Position numbers and translations under genes: made by a program. Positions 43,094 through 55,399 of a DNA stretch of 64,000 nt are shown here, piece by piece (positions within the stretch are counted from its first letter, which is position 1; every line of letters begins with the position of its first letter). Below the pieces are notes generated by a model, which worked only from the letters and a program-made list of their open reading frames with translations, was not told the origin of the DNA and searched no databases. The stretch is from Camellia lanceoleosa (taxonomy: Eukaryota > Streptophyta > Magnoliopsida > Ericales > Theaceae), in NCBI GenBank assembly GCA_025200525.1, contig CM045762.1:106108682-106172681 (forward strand), written 5' to 3'.

Positions 43094-43769
43094 CGTAAAA
43101 TACCATGCAATCTTATTCTATACGTAGCTTAGTAAAATTAATGCATAATACAATTATTTTAACTTCTCCCATAAGCTATTTCCATCTGATAGATGAGTGA
43201 TTAACCAGGCAGCTTACACAAATACAACCCCTTGGATCCATCGTTGCATTAACTAGGTTTCTTAGTAATTTAGCCAAAGGCTACAGTTTAGTTAGTTAGT
43301 TCGTTAGGCCCATATTCATGCCGAATTACGAACCGAAAGAATAAAAGTAGAGCTTAATCAACCTCCTAATTAATTAATTAATTAATTAATTATATCATAT
43401 TATATAATATGATATAAACTTAGTCAATTCCATGTTACCGACATTCCTTGGTACAGTTAAGCTTCTTTTAGAAGTTGGTTTGTTTCGTTTCTTAATTTAG
43501 GCTTTGACATAAGGTTTTTTAGTTGTTTTAGTCACAAAAAATTTAAAAAAAATAAAAAATAAAACAAAACAACACAAAATAAAACAAAACAAAACAAAAT
43601 AGGTTAAAAAGTCAATAAAACAAAATGTCACATCTAAACCATAATCATTTTATTTTTTCTCCCACAAAAGTCAAAAAAGCCAAAAAACTCATTTCAAACG
43701 AGAACCCTAGGTTAAAATAGCCAAAAACCTAAAAACTCAACTCACATTCCAAATGAAAGCTTACTCACT
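43094..43769. other. AT-rich spacer with (TAAT)n microsatellite
   Basis: TAATTAATTAATTAATTAAT run at about 43368-43392, and an AAAACAAAACAAAAT-type run at 43560-43605. No gene. Confidence 0.6.
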
Positions 43770-44292
43770 ATTTGTTTAGATAAAAAATATTTTTCAATTT
43801 AAAATATTTTTTATAGATTTTTTTTTTCTCTAAAAAATATTTTTCATTTGTATTAGTATTGGTGGTAGTGGTGGTGACAGAGTAGGGTGGAGATGGAGAT
43901 GTTGGGGTGATGGTGGTGGTAGCGATAGTGGTGGTGGCGATAGCAGTGGTGGCCGCAGTGGCAACGGTAGTGGTGTAGTGGTGATAGTGATGTGGTGGAG
44001 GTAGTGGTGGCAGGGTAGGGGAGGGGGTGGTAGCGACAGTGGTGATGTTGGTCATGGCCGTAGTGGTGGTAGTGGAAGTAATGGTAGAGGTGATAGTGTG
44101 GTGGCATTGGTAAATTTTAATTTGGAAAATATTTTTTATTTTTTAAAAGTGGAAAATATTTTTCGTCCAAATAAACTTGTACTTTTCGTTAATCATGAAA
44201 AATATTTTCCATTAATTTTTGTTTTCGATTCTGCCAAACTCCAAAAAATGCAAAAAATATATTTTGAAAAATATATTCTATCCAAACAAACA
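43770..44292. mobile_element. TIR element with GGT-rich minisatellite core
   Basis: Left GTTTAGATAAAAAATATTTTTC (43774 on) is matched at right by GAAAAATATATTCTATCCAAAC (inverted, ending about 44291). The middle, 43856-44110, is a (GGTGGTAGTGGT)-type repeat of about 255 bp. Thr/His/Tyr-rich minus-strand frames across it are repeat artefacts. Confidence 0.6.
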
Positions 44293-44865
44293 GTTTTCAG
44301 TGATTTAGAAAATATATATATACGTCAAATTTCTTTACTTTTTAAATTAATTTCGGCTGGATGATTTTAGAAATTTTATTTTTTCTAAAAAATAATTTTA
44401 TTTTAAAAAAAAAAAAAGAGAGTTCATAAACAATAAAAATAAGCTAATTTTGTAAACACTTTTGACAAAATTTATTTTTACCTTTAGTTAATTTTTTTTT
44501 TTAATTGACTCACTTTAAAAAAAATTAAATTATAATCATCTGGTTGAGATGTTCCTAGAAAATTAAAACTGAAAACAAAATAAAATGGACTTTAAATTTT
44601 GAGAAATAACAATTCAATGCATATTTTGAAAGTTAATTACAAATCAGTTATAAAGTTTACAAATATTAATAATTAAAATTTTAAACTTATTCATGAATTT
44701 GTAATAATTTTGTAAAACCATAATTTCCCCTTTAAATTTAGCCAAATCAAATTTTTGTCATGCCATAATTACCATAACTGGGGCAGAACTGACGCTCTCA
44801 CAACATTCCGTTGCTTGAGAGATGAGAGCCAACCTAACTTCTGCACATGGAGATGTTATTTATGC
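44293..44865. other. AT-rich spacer
   Basis: No gene or clear repeat. Long A and T runs. Confidence 0.5.
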
Positions 44866-45012
44866 TGTGTTTGGTTAAGGGATTTGAGGAGGGATTTGAA
44901 AAGGGAAATAGAAAAGGTAAGTGAAATGTGAAAAAAATATACCTACATTTCACATAGTTTTTTTTTTTTTTTTCAAATTTTCTTCCAAAATCAAAATCCC
45001 CCTAAACCAACG
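44866..45012. mobile_element. Hairpin MITE, family C copy 1
   Basis: 147 bp; left GTGTTTGGTTAAGGGATTTG, right (reverse complement) GTTGGTTTAGGGGGATTTTG, with GAAATGTG...CACATTTCAC in the middle. Confidence 0.7.
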
Positions 45013-45396
45013 GCGTTAGTGATTCTAAAGAATGGTTATGTGGTTCTTTAGAAATCCAGTGATTAGTGGAAAAAATAGAACTTATAATTTTGTGTTAGAG
45101 CATAAAGAATAACGGAAGTAACTTGTCATTTTATGATTGGTTGAGAGTAAAAATACGGATGGCCTGTTTGAAAAATTACCTTTTCAGAGATTTTTTAACC
45201 TTTAGATAAAATGTGAGGTGAAAAAATTAATATGTTTGAGAAATATTTTTTAATTTTTTTATGAAAAAATGTACAAAAATAGAAAATGAGATATATATAT
45301 ATATATATATATTTTGTGGGTGCATGAGTTGAATATTTTCTAGCTTTTAAACTATTTCAAATTAGTGTCCCTAAATAAGTTTTTGGAACAATTACA

Positions 45397-45427
<31 letters not shown>

Positions 45428-45826
45428 AAAATAAAAACGCTTTAGAACAAAATAAGCTCTAAATTTTTAATTGTGTCAATTTAAACATAATCTTCTGATT
45501 TTTTTTTTAATTTAAATTACTTTTCTATTTTTATTAAGTAAAATCGACAAAAAAATAAATATTATAGTCATTAAATTCAATATAAAATGCGTAAAATATC
45601 ATTTTTATGAGTTTAATAACTAAAATATCTATTTTTTTTTATCGTTTTTACTTAATAAAAATAGACAAATAATTTATATTGAAAATAAATTCAAAGTATA
45701 ACATTTAAATTGATAAAAATAAAAACTCAGAATTTATTTTTTTTAAATGGCTCAAATCCTGAATATATATATCTATATATATATATATATTAATTTACCG
45801 TAATTTTTTCTGCACATGTGCGCAAT
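45013..45826. other. AT-rich spacer with foldback and microsatellites
   Basis: A foldback at about 45450-45760 has TTTCTATTTTTATTAAGTAA mirrored by TTACTTAATAAAAATAGACA. (AT)n at about 45290-45312 and (AAAT)n at about 45400-45428. No gene. Confidence 0.5.
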
Positions 45827-46000
45827 GCGTTTTGGGGTATTTTGGGAACTTTCTAAAAAAGTTAATTTTTTGACTTTTTAGCTTTTTTACACAAAAAAAA
45901 AAAAAAAGTCAAAAAAAACCAATTTTTTTAACACAAAAAAGCCAAAAAGCCACAAAAAAAAACTAAAAAGCTAACTTTTTATTAACTTTTCAAAACACTA
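45827..46000. mobile_element. Hairpin MITE, related to family B
   Basis: Left GCGTTTTGGGGTATTTTGGG and right CAAAACACT form inverted arms with AAAAAGTTAATTTTTTGACT / GCTAACTTTTTATTAACTTT inside. Confidence 0.5.
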
Positions 46001-46729
46001 ATTTATTTGATAATAAGAATAAGTTTGTCGGATCAGATCAAGTATGTCTCCGTTATAAGCTGTTGGTTCGAGTCAAGCCACATATTTGATCTGCAATGGT
46101 CACAACTACCAAAACACAATTTGTCATGTAATGTAATCTAGTTTTGATCCAAATTTCATCATTTGGGTTTCTAAATTCGATAAAAATTATATAATGTGAA
46201 AAAAAAAAAACTATAATTTTAATACACTTTTTAATATATATATATACTTATAAATTTCAATAAATATTTTTTACACAGGTCAATCTTAACCACAATTCAT
46301 TTCTCCAAATTATTTACTTTCTTGGAAAAGAATGATAATGTATCATAATTTTTATTAATGTACATGACAAAATCATAACATTTTGTAATAAATATCACAA
46401 CATGTTGTAATTTTTTTTTACCAAAATAATTTATAATGTTTATCACCACAAATAATTCGTAACATTTACACCATATCATTCATAACAAATTAATCATATG
46501 GTGCAATTAGTGCTACATGTGAAATTCAGTTTCGTTGTGTGAAAGAAAGCAGCTAAGATTGCATGCAATGCAAATGTTGTAAAAACCTTAAAGTTGGTCT
46601 CTGGCGGAGTTTGGGTTGGGTCGACATATGTCTGTCTATATGCAGCCCAAACACATGTTTGATCTTGATAATGGGCCTATGATCAATCCACAAAATCAAT
46701 TAAAGTTAGAAAGTCCAAAAACTTTAATA
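46001..46729. other. AT-rich spacer
   Basis: No gene. The minus-strand frame at 46297-46479 is AT-biased and unsupported. Confidence 0.5.
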
Positions 46730-46884
46730 CTGTGTTTGGTTGAGAGATTTGAGAAAGAATTTAGAAAGAAAAATGAAAAAGATAAATGAAATGTGAATAA
46801 AATATACCCACATTTCACTTAGTTTCATATACTTTTTCTCTTTTTCTTTCTAAATTTCTTTCAAAATCTCCCAACTAAGCATAG
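46730..46884. mobile_element. Hairpin MITE, family C copy 2
   Basis: 155 bp; left CTGTGTTTGGTTGAGAGATT, right (reverse complement) GCTATGCTTAGTTGGGAGAT, same GAAATGTG...CACATTTCAC core as copy 1. Confidence 0.75.
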
Positions 46885-47645
46885 CGCAAATTGTGATCTG
46901 GATGGATGTGCTCGGGCCATCACAAACGAATCTCTAATCCAACCAGCCAGTCTTAAAAAAGACCCCCGAAAAAAAAATTAAATAAATAATTTTTTTTAAA
47001 AAAAAGTGATGGCTGCCAAATTTGCTACGCATTAATTGTAACTAGAGAACTACAATTTAAAGGGAAAGAGATGCTCATTGCATACAGTATTCTGCGGCGT
47101 AAAACGGCACAATTTTGTGCTTTTTTTTTTTTTTAATTTTTAACATAATATTTCTTTGTTTTTTTTTTTTTTTGTTGGTGTGTGCTGCTATTGGTTAGTT
47201 TCTGGTTTGAGCACACATGTCAAAATTATATTACTTTAAGAAAAATTAACAAAAATAATAAGGGAAAATTATAAAAAAATAAAAAATAAAATAAAAAATC
47301 TCAAAATTTGATCTTTGTAACAAAATAAATTATGAGTTTTTAATTTTATTAATTTAAACTTTAATTTTTTATTTGTTTTAATTTAAACTATTGACCTATT
47401 TTTGTTAGGTAAATTGATAGAAAATGATACTTTAGACATTTTATATATTGAGTTTAATGACTATATTGAGTTTAATGACTAAAAAAAAAATTGTGAGCTT
47501 TACCTAACAAAAATAGATGAATTGTTGAGATTAAAAATAAATCAAAATTTTAAAGTTTAAATTGATAAAATTAAAAATTCATAATTTTTTATTACAAGGA
47601 TCACTATCTGAGATTTTTATTTTTATTTTTTAATTTCTTCATAAT

Positions 47646-47678
<33 letters not shown>

Positions 47679-48398
47679 AATATTGTACTCATTCAGACAA
47701 ATCAATAAAAAAAAAAAAAAAATCATAAAACCCTTAAAAAATTACTGTACTTGCAACGATGTGTATTATTACATATTATTTATTGATTTGTTGAAAAATC
47801 AACCAATATACTCTGATAAATATAAATGTCAAATAAAATATAACTAGTCTCATTTAATTTTTAAAAAACATTAAAAATATAATACTCAATAAATAATAAA
47901 TTTCAATTCATGTGAATTTTCAAAAATAAAATAAAATAAAATAAAAAATATGCTAGTAGATATTTCTCCTTATTACAATAAATGTCTATAAACATTTGTA
48001 AAGTTTTATTTTGTTTTGTTTGAAACCAAAAAAAAAAAATTGAAGAAGAAGAAACTGTGACGTTTGGCATGCAGAGCACACCCTGCTGTGCTTAGAGCAC
48101 AACAGGTACCCCTTGTCCCAATTTAAATCTTCAAAACTTATCCATAATGACATGACAAGAGAACTGATTGCTTAAATTTGTAACAATCAAAAGTGGACAC
48201 GCAACCTATCATATCAGTATGAGTAAAATTAGAGAAAATGTTTTATCGATCCGCATCTTTTTCCTTTAAATTGTTATTTTTTTGTGTTTTCAAAACCATT
48301 CATGTTCCTTTCAAAATTTCAAAAAAATAAAAATAAAAATAAAGAAACAAAGGAGAAAAGGCCTCTTCCCATGCTTTGGAGTTTTATTCCTGAAATCT
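46885..48398. other. AT-rich spacer with foldback and CAA microsatellite
   Basis: An inverted repeat at about 47285-47635 pairs AAAAAATCTCAAAATTTGAT and TTAGGTAAATTGATAG with the segment around 47500-47635 (ACCTAACAAAAATAGATGAA). (ACA)n at about 47648-47677. No gene. Confidence 0.5.
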
Positions 48399-48407
48399 AT
48401 AATATTA

Positions 48408-49240
48408 GGGCAAATTATTACACTCCTTGAGATTTAGTTAAATTATAGATTTCTCTCAAATTTCAGAAATTATATCTCGTCCCTCGAGGTTTATATTCAT
48501 ATAACAATTTGCTCATGTCATGAAGTAAACGATAAGAATTGTTGCTGACATCACAAAAATAGATCTTGATGGACGATATCGCTTTTGGCACCTTTTCAAA
48601 GCATTGAACAATCTAATTCAAAAAAATTTGGATCGCCTATATATATCTAAATTATAACAAATATTTTTGACAATACTTAAAAAATAACAAAATATTTTTT
48701 TCTTCAAAAATAAAAATAAAAATAAAAAATATTTTTCTTCAAAAATAAAAAATATATAATTTTTTAAATAAATAATAAATAAAATAATTTTAAAGAAAAA
48801 ATTAAAAATTTTATTTTATTTTATAAATAGAGTTCTATAAAGAGTTTTGAAAAGAGTTCTTGAAACCATGTTTGATTTGTTGTTTAGAAAAAAATTTCAA
48901 TTTTTTTTTGAAAAAATAGAAACTAATTTCATAAAAATAAATGTGAAAAAATAGATTTAATTTTAAAAATTATTTCTAACCTCTCAAAAATAAAATTATA
49001 TAAAATGATAATTATTATTTTTTTAATTTCCTAATCAAATTAATTTTTAATTTTCTTTTTAAAATTTCTAAAACTAGTACTAAAACTGACTTGACATGAT
49101 GTATCAGTCAAATATCATCATTTCTCTACATAACATAGTTAGGGGCATTTTAGTCAATTTACTATTTTCGTTAATAGCGTTAATTGCAATGAGGTAAGAT
49201 TTAATTTTTGAAACCTAAGGCGGGTGTAGGTAATTTGCCC
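48408..49240. mobile_element. Non-autonomous Mutator-like element (833 bp)
   Basis: Ends GGGCAAATTATTACACTCC and, reverse complemented, GGGCAAATTACCTACACCC. Perfect 9-bp duplication ATAATATTA at 48399-48407 and 49241-49249. The interior shares words with the left arm of the outer element at 30690-41067 (AAAAATAAATGT...AAAATTATATAAAA). No coding. Confidence 0.8.
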
Positions 49241-49249
49241 ATAATATTA

Positions 49250-50880
49250 ATATGATAGGGTTTGGATATATAAAAAACAAAAAAATAAAAATGATAGGCA
49301 CCACCTTATCAAATATCAACCAATTAAATCCCATGGGTCCTTTGTCCCTATTTTCTATTGTGTGAAACTAGCAGTAAACATGTAGGATGTACAATTTTTT
49401 TTTATTTATATATATATAAATAAAATTGAATCAAGTTTGCATGTATTATTTTTTCTAAATGCATGTAAGTCTTGTGAATTAAATTTATTTATTAAAAATT
49501 TTTATTTCAACTTTCAATAATAAAGTTCTAGATTTTCATGTAAAGAGTAGACAGACAGTGGTGGTTTCTCTACAGAAAGATCTCTTTCTCTTTTCCCTCT
49601 CCTTCCTTTTGATCATTCTCTAGATCTAATCCTTAATCTGAATATGATGTTTGCCTCACCAATTAGGCCATCATCACCTTATCTTCTCTACCCTTAAAGC
49701 CAAAACTTTAAGATCTGGTTTAAGATTTTCTTACAGTCTGAACGTCGATGTTGGATAACGCGTTTGTTTCACACTAGGCGACTGCCTCAACCTCAATGTT
49801 CTATCTTGATCAGCAGAGGTAGGGTCTTTAGATTCCATGTTGATGGCTGCGGAGCAGTAGAGTTTTGGTTGAGTTTGGTGGTGACTTGGATTTTATTTTT
49901 TTTCTATTTGGTATTTTAATTTTTAGTTTGTTGATGTAATAATCCTTCATGTATAGAGGTTTGTTTCCCTCCTTTGTGAGGGCCTTTTCTTCTCCTCTAT
50001 AGAGACTTGGATCATTCCTTCTATGGAGGTTGTTGTACCATATTGATCTGATCTTTTACTAGTTTTACAATAAAGATTTTCTTTCTCATCTAAAAAATTT
50101 TCCCAAATAAATTTTTTATTGAAAATATTTTTTTAACAAAAATACAATTCCACTACTCATACTTCTCATATCATATTTTAATAAAACTAACACAAATAAA
50201 CTAAAAATTAATTAAAACTTACAAAAGTTAAAATATTCTAATCATTTATCACTTTGATAAATTTATCATTATCAGTACAATTAATTATTCCACAAACATA
50301 AAACACAACTAAAAAGTCTCAAAATTTTCTCATTATTAAAACAAGGGGTAGATATATATATATATATATAAAATTTCACTTCCTACTTATGAGTAAATAA
50401 TTTCAATACGGATAATTGTCTCGTAATTTTAAGAGTAAATTGCACAACCTACTCTAAGGTTTGGAGGAAATACAATAACAATAACATTGGATTCTTTTAA
50501 AATTTTAATTTACATAATACGATTTTTTTTTTCAAAAAAACGAAAGCTCTATATTAATGATAATAAAAGAAAAACATTAATGAGGACAAGAAAAAATGAA
50601 AAAATTTAAATCCTAACCTAACAACATCAAACCTACCATAAGTACCACGAGTCAGCAAGAAAAGGCATCAGCCCACTAGCCCCAAGACAACAACAACATC
50701 ATCATGGGCGAAATTAGGATTTCATCATTAGAAATGCCAAATTTTTCATAAAAAATTTTCAGCATACTCTAGCATACATATATATATATATATATAATAT
50801 GATATGTAAGTTTTATATATATACATAAAAAAATAAATACCATGGAAGTAATGTTTTTTGAATTCATAACCTTTTTCGGT
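49250..50880. other. Spacer; possible degraded retroelement tail
   Basis: The part at about 49560-50095 is less AT-rich and ends TTTTACAATAAAGATTTTCT with an A-rich end, recalling the 3' end of a plant LINE or other reverse-transcribed sequence. No open frame or domain supports this. The rest is AT-rich. Confidence 0.3.
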
Positions 50881-50884
50881 ATAA

Positions 50885-52695
50885 AATAGTATAGTGGCCC
50901 AGGTTAAGACCCCGTCCCTTTTGTGCTCTTTGATTTAAGATCCAGTACTTATTTTTGTTGTTTATACTTCTTGTTTTCTTGTTGTTGATTGGGATTGGTT
51001 GTTTGGAGTTGTTGGATTTTGTTTTGAACAAGTTGAGAGTTAGTGTTTCAAAGGAATTTCTATCTGTTTGTTATTGAGGTCACTCGAGCAATTATTTCTT
51101 CTCTCGAGCGGTCTTTCGTTTCTCCCAGAGTATGTGTTTGCAATCTGAACTTCTGGGAATTGGGTGTTCTTCTCTTGAGCAATCTTTCCTTTACTTAAGC
51201 GGTCTCTTTTCAAGTCTGAAATTTTGAAAGGGGGTCATTCTTTTCTTGAGCAATGGTTAGTTCGCTCGAGCGATCTGCTCTATAGGATTAAGGTTCTAGG
51301 AATTTGGTTTCTTTGCTGGAGCCATGGTTTGGTCTCTCGAGCGGTGTTCTGTGTTTGACGCTCGAGTGGTGTTTTGATTGCTCAAGCAGTCTATGCGTAT
51401 AAAGGTACAGCGAAAAGATGTTTTCTTTAACCTATTTATATGATATTAGTTTTGTTATATGCTTCTTGAATAGTGTAGCATTTTGAGATATTTGAGTTTG
51501 AATTGCTTTTGATTTGGGTTTGAAATGAGTTATAAAAGAGGGATTCTTGAATGGGTTGTTTTGAAGGGTTGTGATTATGGGTGTGTTGATGAGAAGGGTT
51601 GAAATTTTGGAAACCTCTCTTTGAGATGGGTTCTTGAAAGAAACAGATATTTTTTGAAAATCTTGGAAATTATTGGTTTTGAGTAAGAATGAGAATGATG
51701 AGAAATGTTTGGATCCTTGTTGAGTTGGAAAGTGAAGTTGGAACATGTAAATTTTGAAATTTTCTATCTGTTTACTTCAACTATCTTTTGAATAGAAATA
51801 TCTGTTTTGGCTATCAGCCGAGGATAACATTGATTGTTGTAACAAGTGCATGAGAACTAGGTTATTGAAAACAATTCACTCTCGCATCTCACATTTGAAC
51901 ATTGGTTTCATATTTTATACAGTGAAATGTGTTGTTTTGAAAAAAAAAAATGGTGAATACCTTGGTGAATCTAGTTAATGTGTGTGATTGTGGTTATTAT
52001 TTATGCTGGCCTGTGTGTCCTTGGTAAAAGTTCAGAAACCAGCTCGATTAGGTGCTGATTCTTCCGGTTAGTACCGATGAAATGGCTTAGGTAGTGCTTG
52101 TATAGCCTACTGGCAGACTCGTACCTAGAGATTCCCAATGTTGTATATCTACTGCACTATTTTCTAATTTAAAAAGTGATGATTTATGAATTGGATTATA
52201 AAAATGGCATTCATGTGCATTCACCATATGACATTGTTAAGCCTCATACTGTATGTTAAATTAATCTCTACTGAACTTTAGCTCATCCTATGTGGAAACC
52301 AACTTTCAAGTGCTGAAGGTATGCTTCCGCCAAGAACTTAGCATGGAAGGATCTTAAAGTTGAAAGCTCATTTTATTTTTGTATTGTAAATATCTTTTGT
52401 ATAAGCCTCAGGCATTTTATTTGTATTGGGCTTAGCCTACTGTTTTTGCAATAAGTATTGTCTTGGAAATATGTAGTCATTAGGGCAAAAACTTCTCTTT
52501 TCTTCTTCGATTATGTATGTATATCTGTCACATGTTATAGATTCATAACTTAGGATTAATAAATGCATTAATGCATGTGATCTCATCTTTGTACTACATT
52601 AAAGAAATTAATGAAAGAGAGAATGTTTTGGTAATATTGTCTTGATGAATTATTGAATCTGATGAGCATCTGTATGTCTATTGATTGGTTATGGA
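50885..52695 (+). mobile_element. Decayed LTR-like remnant, related to the array family
   Basis: Contains CTCGAGCGGT-type motifs (51060-51390) like the leader of the array LTRs, a TATAAAGG at about 51400, and, near 52265, ACTGAACTTTAGCTCATCCT, close to ACTGAGTTCGCTCATTCTCG in the array LTRs (there on the minus strand). Ends are not found. The minus-strand Phe/Lys-rich frame at 51432-51746 is not supported as a gene. Confidence 0.4.
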
Positions 52696-55399
52696 TTTAT
52701 TAGGCTAAAATGCGGATTTGCCACCCTCAAGTGGGCTTGAAAACATGATGTGCCACTTCCAAAGTGGGCTTAAAACTCACACTTTGATGAATTGTCCCAA
52801 TTTAGGAAATCAAGTCTCCATCCACAAGCATTCATGCAGTTTATCACTTAAGTAAATAGCCTCATGGCAAACATGCTATTACGACAACACTCACACTCAT
52901 GCAATATGCTAAAGCGTAAACACTTACAGTGTACTCCGAGCCAAAACAGAAAACTAGTTAAAAAACAATGCATGATCCTAACTATGCTAGATGCCTAATG
53001 CAACACATGCAATAATGCAACTAAATAGGTTCGGCTACCTAAGATGGCATATGAATGCAACAATTTGATACATGTACTCAAATAAGTATTGAAATACAAT
53101 GCAGTTTGTATGATGCGCCGAGCCCAGTGCATGCAAGACAAATGAATGAATGCAAACATGCAAAGCATAAGGTATGCTAATTGAAATATGCCCTAAAATT
53201 AACCATCGAAAGCGGTTAAGTAAAAGGGAGAAAGAAGTGGGGTTGGAAGACATGCACACACACACATGCACCCTTATTACAACATTTGCCCTCTTGACGG
53301 AGGGTCCGAATGAATTAGCTAAGCTAATCTAAGCTAAGCTAACTAACCAATCCAATTAAGCTAATTAGATTAATTATTACATAACAAAATGAATAACTAG
53401 TAAACTACTTACTAATTATTACAACACTTAATTAATTGACAAACTAATTAATTAAACTACAAATTTAAGCTAACTAACAAGGAAAGCTAATTACAAATCA
53501 AACTGCCTTAACTCAGTTCCAAGAGATTGAAGATGCATGCTCGGTTGGCGTTCTCTCGGAAATCCATCACTATGCTGTCAATTGCCTCTGTTTGCACTTG
53601 CCTTGGTCTCTAAAAATTGTGCCAACCTCCAGAATGCTTTTACTTTAAAACATGAATGTACTAGTGGGCTGCCAGCCAGAAAAAGTGGCTACCAGCCACT
53701 AAAATTGGCCAGCCGGCTAGTTAAACTGGTGGTCGGCTAGTTTTTCTGCAAGCTTTTGGTTTTGCTGGAATAGAGAACAATAAAGGCACAGTAATGTGTT
53801 TGCAAGAAAATGTAAGTACTACCACCCTCCTCATCATGTCTCAAGCTCAAAGGAGTGTAGTACTTGGTTCTTGAGCCACCAATCGAGCATCTCGATGCAT
53901 GATGGCTCGAAAACCGAGCTTGTACAAGCTTAGTGCATGCACACATAACACACAAAGAGCTTCCATCCTATCATGCTTGATCAAGGGTGTTAGCGACCAA
54001 GAAACATGACACATTTCATCACTTCAAGTATGAAACGTCCCATATTTCTTGTGTTTGGATTAACGTCTGATCCAAACACATGCAATGCTACACACATATG
54101 TCATTGTAGACACCCCATTTTTGACCGACCTTAAGACTTCCGCGCCTCCCGGGATTTTTCAGGTGCCTTGCCTCGATTTGAACCAGCCTGGCTTGCTATT
54201 TTCTTCCTAAAGGAGGAGAAGTCTCAGAGACCATCTCTCAATGGCGCAGAGCTATTTTTCGTGGTCACAGCCATTTTGCCCATTTTGGAGCCCTTGCTCG
54301 GTTTCGAGTCGTCAGCCGTGTGCCTCGGTTCGGACCACCCAACCATCTCCGATTTCTCCGCCGCATACATCTCATTTACTCCATTTTGAGGACACTGGCC
54401 TTAGATACCACTTCGCGCCAAACACCACTTTGCTTAACGTTTGCCAGTTCCCCGAACCTCGCTTTTGGCCCCGAGCATTCGTTTTGCATCGTTTTTTTGT
54501 TTAGTTTTGGCAGGTACCTCTGTTTTATCATAAGGAAGGTCACTGGGGGGGTGGGATGCTAGCAATTGTCTCAAAGAACCGCTTATGTTCTTAGGTTCCC
54601 CGGGGCCCGTTTTTCTCACTTCCAGGCTAATGTTGAACACCCTAGGGCTATTTTCTTCGAGCCGAAACCACATATTTGTGTAGTACACACATGGGAGGAC
54701 CCTAAAAAATGGTGCTCGGCCAGTAATTATTCTTTTCATTTTTGAGCCTCTCCTAGGGTTGGATTGTTGTGTCTCCTGGTTCAGAGTTGTCAAATTCCGA
54801 CCACAGGGCCTTGAAGAGGAGACATGGGAGGACACCAATGTATGGTGCTCGGCCAGCAATTCTCACTTGCCTTTTTTGCCCCTAGCCGGCTGAAGCTAGG
54901 GGGTGGTCACGCCACCTCCAACAAAATGCTCGCCTACCATGCTCCTTGAACTTGTGCTACACAACAGATAGTCAAGCTTTCCAAATATCTCTTTGAATCC
55001 GGGGGATATTTTGGAGGGAAAAGCTTAGGTGCATTTCCCTCCACCTTTACACCCCTCCTTTTGTCCATATAAGGCAGCCAAGAACTTGTCCCAAGGGTTA
55101 GAAAATTAGCTCTCAAGCATACATACATCCATCTATCCAAAAACCTCCAAAATCTTCAAGTTTTGGTGCCTTTTGTTCATCATCATCAAGCACAACCATC
55201 ACCACTCCATTTCCAGCAATAAGAAGAGGTTCTTAGAGGCTTAAAGGCAACATTTCTCAAGTCAAGAAGCAAAGAAAGAAAGGTCTTCAAGGGTAAGTCT
55301 CAATCCCTCTCTTTTACACCACTTTCTTGTCTCTTTTCTTAACCCTACTTTCTCACTGTTTTGAGCTCCGACCAATACTAAAAGTGGTCCTTTTTTGAG

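Noticed and set aside
43768..44107. Thr/His/Tyr-rich minus-strand frames
   Set aside because: Translation of the GGT-type minisatellite.
54434..54859. 141-codon minus-strand frame in the T2 LTR
   Set aside because: It lies in the LTR promoter region, overlaps other frames of similar length and has no recognisable domain.
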